A DNA stretch of 64,000 bases from Clostridium sp. D33t1_170424_F3 (GTDB lineage Bacteria > Bacillota > Clostridia > Oscillospirales > Acutalibacteraceae). Location of the stretch: assembly GCF_015667585.1 (NCBI RefSeq), contig NZ_JADPEG010000009.1:62001-126000 (forward strand), read 5' to 3'. The stretch's first letter is position 1. Each line of letters starts with the position of its first letter. A program made the translations under genes and the position numbers. Positions 26,561 through 34,593 of this stretch are shown here, piece after piece. The notes below the pieces were generated by a model. The model made no database searches. It was given only the letters and a program-made list of their open reading frames with translations, and was not told the DNA's origin.

Positions 26561-26605
26561 GCTCACTCCGAAGCGGCTCAGCCGCTTCGGGCGGGCTTTT
26601 TTTTT
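26561..26605 (+). terminator. Terminator after the rubredoxin fusion gene
   Basis: A perfect 10-bp inner stem (CCGAAGCGGC at 26568-26577, GCCGCTTCGG at 26581-26590) is extended outward by AAAGC/GCTTT and followed by nine T. Confidence 0.92.
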
Positions 26606-26669
26606 GGGTAGCGACGGCCTGTGATGGGCTGTATCTATAAAACATAACGGAATGAGGAGAGTAGGTATC

Positions 26670-27983
26670 ATGTCAAGCAAAATTATTCAAGTCAACGAAA
26701 GGCCTCCCCTGCGGCAGGCGATCCCGCTCAGTATCCAGCATATGTTTGCCATGTTCGGCGCATCGGTGCTGGTACCGTCTGTCTTTGGCATCGACCCCGC
26801 AATTGTACTGTTTATGAATGGTATCGGTACGCTGCTGTTTATTTTGATTACAAAGGGCAGAGCGCCGGCGTATCTGGGCTCCAGCTTTGCCTTCCTTGCG
26901 GCGGGCGGCGTGGTTATTTCCAAGTACGGCTTTGAGTATGCGCAGGGCGGCTTTGTGGCGGTCGGTATCTGCGGATGTATTTTGGCGCTGATCGTCTATA
27001 AATTTGGGACCAAATGGATCGACTGTGTGCTGCCCGCGGCAGCGATGGGTCCGGTTGTCGCATTGATCGGCCTGGAGCTGGCCTCCACTGCGGCAAGCAA
27101 TGCGGGGCTGTTGGCGGAAACGATTGATATGAAGAATGTCATTGTATTCCTGGTGACCCTCTGCGTCGCAGTTTTTGGCTCTGTGCTGTTCCGCAAATTC
27201 TTCTCGGTAATCCCGATCCTGATTGCGATCATTGCGGGTTATGTTACCGCGTGCATTGTGGGAATTGTGGACTTCACGCCGGTGGCGGAGGCTTCTTTCT
27301 TCTCTCTTCCGCATTTCCAGATGGCAAAGTTCGATATTAATGCGATTCTGACCATGCTGCCGGTTTTACTGGTAATTACCTCGGAACATATCGGCCATCA
27401 GATCGTTACCAGCAAGGTGATCGACCGCGATCTTTTGAAAGATCCCGGTCTGCACCGTTCGCTGTTTGCAGACAATTTCTCCACTGCAATTTCCGGCCTG
27501 ATTGGTTCCGTACCGACCACAACCTATGGTGAAAACATTGGCGTAATGGCGATGACCAAGGTGTACAGCGTTTGGGTGATCGGCGGTGCGGCGGTATTCT
27601 CTGTAATCTGTGCGTTCATCGGAAAGCTTTCCGCATTGATCAGCAGCATTCCCGGCCCGGTGATCGGCGGTATTTCGTTCCTGCTGTACGGCATGATCGG
27701 CGCGTCTGGCCTGCGTATCCTGGTGGACGCCAAGGTGGATTACGGCAAAGCGCGCAATCAGGCGCTGACTGCGGTTGTATTTGTTGTTGGACTGTCCGGT
27801 ATTGCGCTGAATCTCGGCGGTGTGGAGCTCAAGGGCATGGTGCTGGCCTGTGTGGTCGGTATGGTGATGGGTCTGCTGTTCTACATCTTTGATAAGTTCC
27901 ATTTGACAAACGATCAGGATGAAGAGATAGAAATAACCGCTGCGGAGGCGGGTAAAGCGTTTGTGGAAGAACCCAATAAGTAA
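26670..27983 (+). CDS. Uracil/xanthine permease family transporter
   Basis: A 437-residue NCS2 family permease with about 14 membrane segments. Marks are PLRQAIPLSIQHMFAMFGAS, YLGSSFAFLAAGG and EHIGHQIVTSKVIDRDL with the substrate-binding Glu (UraA Glu241 equivalent), then GSVPTTTYGENIGVMAMTKV with the second binding Glu. This pattern is closest to uracil permeases (UraA/PyrP), driven by protons. ATG at 26670 follows GAGGAG with 9-nt spacing. It is monocistronic. No PyrR-type attenuator is visible upstream, so control is unclear. Confidence 0.92.
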   Translation: MSSKIIQVNERPPLRQAIPLSIQHMFAMFGASVLVPSVFGIDPAIVLFMNGIGTLLFILITKGRAPAYLGSSFAFLAAGGVVISKYGFEYAQGGFVAVGICGCILALIVYKFGTKWIDCVLPAAAMGPVVALIGLELASTAASNAGLLAETIDMKNVIVFLVTLCVAVFGSVLFRKFFSVIPILIAIIAGYVTACIVGIVDFTPVAEASFFSLPHFQMAKFDINAILTMLPVLLVITSEHIGHQIVTSKVIDRDLLKDPGLHRSLFADNFSTAISGLIGSVPTTTYGENIGVMAMTKVYSVWVIGGAAVFSVICAFIGKLSALISSIPGPVIGGISFLLYGMIGASGLRILVDAKVDYGKARNQALTAVVFVVGLSGIALNLGGVELKGMVLACVVGMVMGLLFYIFDKFHLTNDQDEEIEITAAEAGKAFVEEPNK

Positions 27984-28004
27984 TACGAAATAAAGTAATG
28001 ATAG

Positions 28005-28046
28005 GAGGTCCAAACTGCTGACAGGAGCGGTTTGGACCTCTTTTTA
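28005..28046 (+). terminator. Terminator after the permease gene
   Basis: An 11-bp stem (GAGGTCCAAAC at 28005-28015, GTTTGGACCTC at 28030-28040) is followed by TTTTTA. Confidence 0.92.
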
Positions 28047-28056
28047 CGTAAAAGAT

Positions 28057-28085
28057 TTGATATTTTCGCCCGATAGAGGTAAAAT
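28057..28085 (+). promoter_or_regulatory. Promoter of the ABC exporter pair
   Basis: TTGATA (28057-28062) and TAAAAT (28080-28085) have a 17-bp spacer, 33 bp before the ATG. Confidence 0.7.
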
Positions 28086-28118
28086 GTTACAGTATGTTAT
28101 AGTAAAGGATTTGATTGC

Positions 28119-29867
28119 ATGCTGAAACTGGCGCGCTTTCTGAAAAAGTACCGGCTGCAGGTCATTCTGGGGCCCATTTTTAAGTTGACGGAAGCCATAT
28201 TTGAGCTGATTGTCCCCCTTGTGACCGCACATATCATTGATAACGGCGTCCGCACCGGCGATGTGCAGTATGTCTGGCGTATGGGCGGCGTAATGCTCCT
28301 GCTCGGCGTGGTGGGGCTTGGCTGTGCGCTGGTCTGCCAGAAAATGGCGTCCATTGCGTCGCAGGGCTTTGGAACGGTGCTGCGCGACGAGCTGTACCAC
28401 CACATCAACGCGTTTTCCCATACGGAAATTGACAAGTTTGGAACGCCGTCCCTGATTACCCGTATCACCAACGATGTGAATCAGTTGCAATACGCAGTCG
28501 CCATGCTGATTCGTCTGGTCATCCGTGCGCCCTTCCTGGCGCTGGGCGCGGTAATCATGGCTATGACCATCGATTTGCAGCTCAGTCTGGTGTTCCTGGC
28601 AGCGACGCCGTTGATCGCGTTGGTACTTTATGTGATTATGAGCCGTTCGGTCCCGTATTTCAAAGTTATGCAAAAGAAGCTGGATAAAATATCCCTGATC
28701 TCCCGGGAGGGTCTCAGCGGCGTCCGTGTGATCCGCGCATTTTCAAAACAGGAGAGCGAAGAGGAACGCTTCCAGATGGCGGCAAACGAGCAGACGGATA
28801 CGGCGATCCGTGTGGCGAAGCTTTCCGCGCTGCTCAACCCGCTCACGTATCTGATCATGAACTTTGCAGTCATTGCCATCGTGTGGTTCGGCGGCAGCCG
28901 TGTCAGCGTGGGCGGCATGACGCAGGGCGAGGTCATTGCATTTGTCAATTATATGTCGCAGATTTTGCTGGCTTTGATCGTGGTGGCAAATCTGGTGGTC
29001 ACATTTACAAAGGCGGCGGCTTCCGCGGCCCGTGTCAACGAAGTATTGGATACGCAGCCCTCTGTAATGGAAGGAGGCGGCACATCGGAACCGGGAAAAC
29101 AGGCTCCGAAAATTGCATTTGAACAGGTGAGCTTCTCTTATACGGGACATGCGGGCGAAAACCAGGAGAAATATGCAGTAAAGGATTTGAACTTTACAAT
29201 TGAAACGGGACAGACCATTGGTATTATTGGGGGCACCGGTTCCGGTAAATCGACGTTAATCGGCTTGATTCCCCGTTTTTATGATGCGACGCAGGGGCAA
29301 ATCCGTGTGGATGGCATAAATGTAAAGGAGTATACCTTTGCACAGTTGCGCGGCAAGATCGGTATGGTTCCGCAGCATGCGGAGTTGTTTTCCGGCACGA
29401 TTGAGAGCAATCTCCGGTGGGGAAATGAGGAGGCTACGCCGGAGGAGCTGGATCAAGCGCTGCGGATCGCGCAGGCGAAGGAGTTTGTAGACCGTTTACC
29501 GGAGAGGCTGCAGAGCAAGGTCAGCCAGGGCGGCAAAAACTTTTCCGGCGGGCAGAAGCAGCGCTTAACCATTGCGCGCGCCCTGACGGGAAATCCGGAA
29601 ATTCTGATATTGGACGACAGTGCCAGCGCGCTGGATTTTGCAACAGACGCGGCGCTGCGGCGCGCTTTGAAGACCGAGACAAAGGGGATGACCGTATTAA
29701 TGGTATCCCAGCGCGCCAGCACCGTAAAAACCGCGGATCAGATCATTGTCATGGACGACGGCAGAATTGCGGGAATGGGCAAACATCAGGAACTGATGGA
29801 AGAATGCGAGGTATACAGAGAAATCTGCCTGTCCCAGTTGAGTAAAGAGGAGGCGGAACGCGCATGA
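28119..29867 (+). CDS. ABC exporter subunit with degenerate ATPase site
   Basis: A 582-residue half-transporter: six membrane helices (about 15-310) and a C-terminal ATPase domain (about 340-580). Walker A is GGTGSGKST near 373, the signature is NFSGGQKQRL, and Walker B runs into LDDSASALD, where the catalytic Glu is replaced by Asp. The switch position reads VSQRAS, with Gln instead of His. This pattern marks the catalytically weak partner of heterodimeric exporters such as LmrCD or TM287/288. ATG at 28119 follows AAAGGA. It overlaps the next gene by 4 bp (ATGA), so the two are co-translated. The substrate is unknown. Confidence 0.94.
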   Translation: MLKLARFLKKYRLQVILGPIFKLTEAIFELIVPLVTAHIIDNGVRTGDVQYVWRMGGVMLLLGVVGLGCALVCQKMASIASQGFGTVLRDELYHHINAFSHTEIDKFGTPSLITRITNDVNQLQYAVAMLIRLVIRAPFLALGAVIMAMTIDLQLSLVFLAATPLIALVLYVIMSRSVPYFKVMQKKLDKISLISREGLSGVRVIRAFSKQESEEERFQMAANEQTDTAIRVAKLSALLNPLTYLIMNFAVIAIVWFGGSRVSVGGMTQGEVIAFVNYMSQILLALIVVANLVVTFTKAAASAARVNEVLDTQPSVMEGGGTSEPGKQAPKIAFEQVSFSYTGHAGENQEKYAVKDLNFTIETGQTIGIIGGTGSGKSTLIGLIPRFYDATQGQIRVDGINVKEYTFAQLRGKIGMVPQHAELFSGTIESNLRWGNEEATPEELDQALRIAQAKEFVDRLPERLQSKVSQGGKNFSGGQKQRLTIARALTGNPEILILDDSASALDFATDAALRRALKTETKGMTVLMVSQRASTVKTADQIIVMDDGRIAGMGKHQELMEECEVYREICLSQLSKEEAERA

Positions 29868-31609
29868 AAATGTCGGTCTTAAAGCGTCTTTTGAAGTATG
29901 CAAAGCCGCATGCGGCCTTTTTGATGCTGGCTTTGGTCAGCGCGATCATCAGTGTTTCCCTCACACTGTATGGGCCGATCCTGGTGGGGCGCGCCATTGA
30001 CAATATCATCGGTCCCGGGGATGTGGATCACCGCTCGATGATTCCCATTCTGCTTACTTTGGCGGCGACGATTGTCGTCAGCGCCGCCTTTCAATGGCTG
30101 CTTTCTTACTGTACCAACCGTGTCAGTTATAAAACCGTGCGCGATCTGCGGATTCAGACCTATGAGAAGCTCAATACTTTGCCGTTAAAGTACATTGACG
30201 GGCATCCGCACGGCGATTTAATCAGCCGCATTGTCAATGATGTGGATCAGGTCTCGGATGGTTTGCTGCAGGGCATTACGCAGCTGTTCACCGGCGTTGT
30301 CACTATTTTGGGTACTTTAATCTTTATGCTGACCATCAATCCGGTGATCACAGCGGTGGTGGTGCTGATTACGCCGCTCTCCCTCTTTGTGGCGGCGTTT
30401 ATTGCCAAGCTGACCCACAAACAGTTTGTGGAGCAGCAGGCGACGCAGGGGGAGCTTTCCGGCTATGTGGAGGAGCTGATCGGCGGGCAGAAGGTCGTAA
30501 AAACGTTTCATTACGAAGAGCGGGCAGAACGGGATTTTCAAGAGATCAACCAACGGCTGTACCGCTGCGGCGTCAAGGCGCAGTTCTATTCCTCTTTGAG
30601 CAATCCAAGCACGCGGTTTGTGAACGGCGTCGTCACTGCGGCGGTGGCGACCATCGGCTCCGTTTGTGCAATCACAGGCTGGCCGAGCCCCATTACCATT
30701 GGCCAGATTTCCAGCTTTTTATCGTATGCCAATCAGTATACCAAGCCGTTCAATGAGGTGACCGGCGTTTTGACGCAGATTCAAACGGCTTTTGCTTCCG
30801 CGGAGCGCCTGTTTGCGGTGCTGGATGAGGAAGCTGAGATTCCGGATGCCCCGGACGCTTTGGTCATGGATCACTGTGAGGGCAACGTCGACGTACAGCA
30901 TCTCTACTTTTCCTATGATCCCAGCCGGAAGCTGATCGAGAATATGAACATTCAGGCGCACAAGGGCGACCGCATTGCCATTGTCGGTCCGACCGGCTGC
31001 GGAAAGACCACCATTATCAACCTGTTAATGCGATTTTACGACGCCAATCAGGGCAGTATCCTGGTGGATGGGCACAATGTCCGGGACATCACCCGCGGCA
31101 GCCTGCGGGGGCTGTACGGGATGGTTTTGCAGGAAAGCTGGCTCTTTTCCGGAACAGTGCGTGATAACATTGCGTACGGCAGGGAAGACGCCTCCATGGA
31201 AGAGATAATCGCAGCGGCAAAGAAAGCGCACGCGCATTCCTTTATTATGCGGCTGCCGAATGGATACGAGACAATCCTCTCTGAGGATGGCGGCAATTTG
31301 TCGCAGGGCCAGAGGCAGCTTCTCTGCATCGCGCGCGTGATGCTGGTGGACCCGCCGATGCTGATTCTGGACGAAGCGACCAGCAGCATCGATACCCGTA
31401 CAGAGTTAAAAATCCAGCAGGCGTTTACGCTGATGATGAAGGGACGCACAAGCTTTATTGTGGCGCATCGTCTGTCCACGATCAAAGAGGCGGATCTGAT
31501 CCTGGTGATGAACCAGGGCAGTATTATCGAGCAGGGAACGCACGACGAGCTGCTGCAAAAAGGCGGATTTTATGCAAATCTTTACAACAGCCAGTTCGCG
31601 GCAAGCTGA
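29864..31609 (+). CDS. ABC exporter subunit with canonical ATPase site
   Basis: A 581-residue half-transporter with six membrane helices followed by an intact nucleotide-binding domain: Walker A GPTGCGKTT near 375, signature LSQGQRQLL, Walker B LILDEATSSID with the catalytic Glu, and switch VAHRLS with His. Its signature motif reads Ser-Gln-Gly-Gln where the partner has Ser-Gly-Gly-Gln, another usual asymmetry of heterodimers. It pairs with the preceding gene to form a multidrug or lipid-type exporter in the cytoplasmic membrane. I see no clear terminator after it; the next promoter begins 36 bp later. Confidence 0.94.
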   Translation: MKMSVLKRLLKYAKPHAAFLMLALVSAIISVSLTLYGPILVGRAIDNIIGPGDVDHRSMIPILLTLAATIVVSAAFQWLLSYCTNRVSYKTVRDLRIQTYEKLNTLPLKYIDGHPHGDLISRIVNDVDQVSDGLLQGITQLFTGVVTILGTLIFMLTINPVITAVVVLITPLSLFVAAFIAKLTHKQFVEQQATQGELSGYVEELIGGQKVVKTFHYEERAERDFQEINQRLYRCGVKAQFYSSLSNPSTRFVNGVVTAAVATIGSVCAITGWPSPITIGQISSFLSYANQYTKPFNEVTGVLTQIQTAFASAERLFAVLDEEAEIPDAPDALVMDHCEGNVDVQHLYFSYDPSRKLIENMNIQAHKGDRIAIVGPTGCGKTTIINLLMRFYDANQGSILVDGHNVRDITRGSLRGLYGMVLQESWLFSGTVRDNIAYGREDASMEEIIAAAKKAHAHSFIMRLPNGYETILSEDGGNLSQGQRQLLCIARVMLVDPPMLILDEATSSIDTRTELKIQQAFTLMMKGRTSFIVAHRLSTIKEADLILVMNQGSIIEQGTHDELLQKGGFYANLYNSQFAAS

Positions 31610-31644
31610 GGTTTCAGGTAATATAAAGAAAATATTGTGGAAAA

Positions 31645-31673
31645 TTGCATTTTTTGCGGTTATGCGTTATAAT
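31645..31673 (+). promoter_or_regulatory. Transketolase operon promoter
   Basis: TTGCAT (31645-31650) and TATAAT (31668-31673) have a 17-bp spacer, 40 bp before the ATG. Confidence 0.85.
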
Positions 31674-31713
31674 ATCTCCGGTTGTTTCTCATATCTTTTC
31701 AAGGGAGGACATT

Positions 31714-32559
31714 ATGAATAAAACGGAACAAAAAGACCTGCAAATTGCGGCCTGTAAAATCAGAATGGGCGCTATTGAAGGGGTTTATCATGCAAAATCC
31801 GGCCATCCGGGCGGTTCCCTTTCCGCAGCGGACCTGTTTGCGTACCTGTACTTTAAAGAGCTGCATGTAGACCCTGCGAATCCTACGGACGAAAACCGCG
31901 ACCGCTTTGTACTCTCCAAGGGCCATTGCTGCCCGGGGCTGTATGCCGCGCTTGCACTGAAGGGGTATTTCCCGATGGATGAGCTGAAGAAACTGCGCCA
32001 TATCGGCGCAATGCTGCAGGGACATCCGAATATGCTGGATACTCCCGGTATTGATATGAGCACGGGTTCTCTTGGCCAGGGCGTTTCCACGGCGTGCGGC
32101 ATGGCGATGGCCGCCAAGTTGGACAATAAGGGCTACCGGGTCTATTCTGTGCTGGGCGACGGGGAAATCGAAGAGGGCCAGGTTTGGGAAGCGGCCATGT
32201 TTGCTTCTCACAATAAGCTGGACAACCTCTGTCTGATTGTCGATAACAACGATTTACAGATCGACGGCAAGCTGGAAGAGGTCTGCAGCCCGTACCCGAT
32301 CGATGAGAAATTCCGTGCGTTTGGTTTTGACGTGACCGTAATCGATGGTCACGATTTTAATGCGATAGAAGCGGCGTTCGACCACGTAAAGAGCGTGACC
32401 GGCAAACCCAGCGTGATTATCGCAAAGACCATCAAGGGAAAAGACGTTTCCTTTATGGAAAACCAGGTGGGCTGGCACGGCGTTGCCCCCAATCAGGAAC
32501 AGTATGAGACTGCGATGCAGGACCTGCAGAAGGTGCTTGCTGAATTGGAGGCGAAATAA
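31714..32559 (+). CDS. Transketolase, N-terminal subunit
   Basis: A 281-residue protein with the thiamine diphosphate-binding half of transketolase. Seen are YHAKSGHPGGSLSAADL (His for TPP/substrate), STGSLGQGVSTACGMAMAAK, and the GDGEIEEGQVWEAAM to NNDLQID stretch that is the TPP/Mg motif (GDG...N). It moves two-carbon units in the pentose phosphate pathway once joined with the C-terminal subunit encoded next. ATG at 31714 follows AAGGGAGG. The stop and the next ATG are adjacent, without a gap. Split transketolases are frequent in Clostridia and archaea. Confidence 0.96.
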   Translation: MNKTEQKDLQIAACKIRMGAIEGVYHAKSGHPGGSLSAADLFAYLYFKELHVDPANPTDENRDRFVLSKGHCCPGLYAALALKGYFPMDELKKLRHIGAMLQGHPNMLDTPGIDMSTGSLGQGVSTACGMAMAAKLDNKGYRVYSVLGDGEIEEGQVWEAAMFASHNKLDNLCLIVDNNDLQIDGKLEEVCSPYPIDEKFRAFGFDVTVIDGHDFNAIEAAFDHVKSVTGKPSVIIAKTIKGKDVSFMENQVGWHGVAPNQEQYETAMQDLQKVLAELEAK

Positions 32560-33504
32560 ATGGCAGAGAAGATCAAGAAGGCGACAAGAGAAGGCTACGG
32601 TGAAGCGCTGGTAGAGCTGGCGGAAGAGTATCCGAATCTGGTGGTGCTGGACGCGGACCTCGCTGCCGCGACAAAGTCCGGCGTCTTTAAAAAGGCGCAT
32701 CCCGAGCGCTTTATCAACTGCGGTATTGCGGAAAGCAACATGATGGGCGTTGCTGCTGGCCTGGCTGCCTGCGGAAAGATCCCGTTTGCAAGTTCCTTTG
32801 CGATGTTTGCGACCGGCCGTGCCTATGAGCAGGTGCGCAATTCCATCGGTTATCCGCACCTGAACGTCAAGATCGGCGGTTCCCACGCCGGTATCTCCGT
32901 CGGTGAAGACGGCGCGACACACCAGTGCTGTGAGGATATTGCGCTGATGCGCACCGTTCCCGGTATGGTGGTTTTGAATCCCGCCGACTACTATGAGATG
33001 AAGGCGGCTGTAAAGGCGGCGGTTACGTATCAGGGCCCGATGTATATCCGTTTGGGTCGTTTGGCCATTGAAACGGTTAACAACAACGACGATTACAAAT
33101 TTGAGCTCGGCAAAGGCGTTGCGCTGCGCGACGGCAAGGATATTACCATCGTGGCAACCGGCCTGATGGTAGGCGAATCCCTGAAGGCGGCGGAGCTGCT
33201 GGCGGCGGAAGGCGTTGACGCGCGGGTGATCAATATCCACACCATTAAGCCGATTGATGAAGAGCTGCTGATAAAAGCGGCAAAGGAGACCGGTAAGATC
33301 GTCACCGCAGAAGAACACAGCATCATCGGCGGTTTAGGCGATGCGGTTTGCAGTGTGCTCAGCCAGCATTGTCCGACTCCGGTTACCAAGATCGGCGTCA
33401 ATGACTGCTACGGTCATTCCGGCCCGGCAGTAGACCTGTTGGAGGAGTTTGGTCTTTGTGCGTCCAACATTGCAAAGGTTACAAAACAGGCATTGCACAA
33501 ATAA
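32560..33504 (+). CDS. Transketolase, C-terminal subunit
   Basis: A 314-residue partner of the upstream subunit, with the pyrimidine-binding domain (residues 1-170: NCGIAESNMMGVAAGLAACG with the Glu that activates TPP, then FASSFAMFATGRAYEQVRNS and SHAGISVGEDGATHQ) and the C-terminal transketolase domain (about 190-310: ATGLMVGESLKAAELL, TVKPIDEE-like THTIKPIDEEL). It follows the N subunit with no intergenic base and is closed by a strong terminator. Confidence 0.96.
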   Translation: MAEKIKKATREGYGEALVELAEEYPNLVVLDADLAAATKSGVFKKAHPERFINCGIAESNMMGVAAGLAACGKIPFASSFAMFATGRAYEQVRNSIGYPHLNVKIGGSHAGISVGEDGATHQCCEDIALMRTVPGMVVLNPADYYEMKAAVKAAVTYQGPMYIRLGRLAIETVNNNDDYKFELGKGVALRDGKDITIVATGLMVGESLKAAELLAAEGVDARVINIHTIKPIDEELLIKAAKETGKIVTAEEHSIIGGLGDAVCSVLSQHCPTPVTKIGVNDCYGHSGPAVDLLEEFGLCASNIAKVTKQALHK

Positions 33505-33514
33505 AGACAAAATG

Positions 33515-33555
33515 AGGGCCTTTCCGCCGCGATTGCAGTGGGAAGGCCCTTTTTC
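33515..33555 (+). terminator. Terminator after the transketolase operon
   Basis: An 11-bp stem (AGGGCCTTTCC at 33515-33525, GGGAAGGCCCT at 33540-33550, one G-T pair) is followed by TTTTTC. Confidence 0.9.
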
Positions 33556-33633
33556 TATGTTTGAAGCAGCTGTGTGTTATCGGCTTTTGCGTGCGTTTCG
33601 GTTGACCCGGCAGAAAAGGATTTTTTGTTATGT

Positions 33634-34238
33634 TCACTTGATGTCAACTATATCGATAATTTTTTCATGTAATTCTACATAATCACATGAAATGGCGCCG
33701 ATTTTTAAAAGGGAAGAAAGAGTAATGCTTTTTTGATTTCCTGCTTTTTCATTTAGAATCCTTGTAGATAAAAGATAAAAATTCCACTGTTTTAAATCTA
33801 AAGGATTGGCCGTTTTCTGTTCTACATGATTATGAACACAAAATACGTATACATCCGCTTGCCGTTTTTTAATAGAATCAAATTTGTTTGTTTTATTATC
33901 CCATCCTAATGTGGGCTGAATTCTAAATAACAGTTTAGAAAGATCTTTTTGCCCCACGTTTGGAGATATCCAGAAGCTTTTACCTCAATAGCAATTCCCT
34001 CCGCCGACAATAAATCATATTTATCCCATGCTGTACGTTCTTTCTTCTGTATTCCCATGGCACACGCGACAATATACTCTGCCAAAGCGCCTCTCTCTGT
34101 ATTTCCAAGTAAATCCGAATATGCCCAACTCCAAAAGTCTTCTAGTTTAGCTATTTCTTTCCCCATGTTATCAGTAAGTGGCATTTCGCCTTTTAGAAAA
34201 TGGGATGGGATGACAGGGTATCTTATCTTTTCATCCAT
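33634..34238 (-). pseudogene. Frameshifted AT-rich gene with an E-x-K nuclease-like motif
   Basis: Two overlapping minus-strand frames join into one protein of about 200 residues. The first starts at ATG 34238 (AAGGAG 11 nt upstream) and is good up to about residue 94; the second continues to the stop at 33634. The junction is at the G4 run 33955-33952 followed by A5. One missing G, or a -1 slip, restores the join TWGQKDLSKLLFRIQPTLGW. Just before the junction, WDKYDLLSAEGIAIEVKASG carries a D-x(n)-E-x-K pattern like PD-(D/E)XK nucleases. I do not recognise the family with certainty. The gene is clearly AT-richer than its neighbours, suggesting transfer. The shift may be a real mutation, a sequencing error or programmed. 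Confidence 0.65.
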
Positions 34239-34272
34239 TTTGTTATCAACTCCTTCTCTCTGTATCAGTAAG

Positions 34273-34306
34273 AAAAGCGCCGCAGGATTGTCCATGCGGC
34301 GCTTCT
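34273..34306 (-). terminator. Terminator between the small membrane protein gene and the frameshifted gene
   Basis: A perfect 10-bp stem (AAGCGCCGCA at 34275-34284, TGCGGCGCTT at 34295-34304). On the minus strand it is followed by TTCTTAC after a further TT. It ends the ppx-ppk1-pfkA cluster. Confidence 0.85.
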
Positions 34307-34313
34307 TTTATAC

Positions 34314-34562
34314 TCAGAAGGGGATACGGTCGCTCTCATCGACATTGTATTCGTCTTCCAAATCGTGTTCATATTTTTCAATGTATAAAGCGGAAGCCTT
34401 CTTGATGGTGGGAAGGGACTTCTGCACGGTGTTCATACAGCGCAGCCATTTCCAGATCACCCAGCCGCTGACAGCTGTGATCACCGCCGCCAGCACAACG
34501 GTAACGGCCCCGGCAATTCCCAGCCATTTTTTCAGGCATCTTCCTTTGTCAAAGTCAAACAT
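34314..34562 (-). CDS. Small single-pass membrane protein, function unknown
   Basis: An 82-residue protein starting with ATG at 34562 behind GAGGTAAC. Residues about 12-40 form one hydrophobic membrane helix ending in WVIWKW, followed by a charged, acidic C-terminal tail (EHDLEDEYNVDESD). I know no family for it. It lies 31 bp downstream of pfkA and is followed directly by a terminator, so it looks like the last gene of the ppx-ppk1-pfkA transcript. Codon use looks like its neighbours. It is probably real because of its ribosome site, position and tidy length. Confidence 0.65.
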   Translation of the reverse strand: MFDFDKGRCLKKWLGIAGAVTVVLAAVITAVSGWVIWKWLRCMNTVQKSLPTIKKASALYIEKYEHDLEDEYNVDESDRIPF

Positions 34563-34593
34563 GGTTGTTACCTCTCGCTTTCTTACAGATGGA

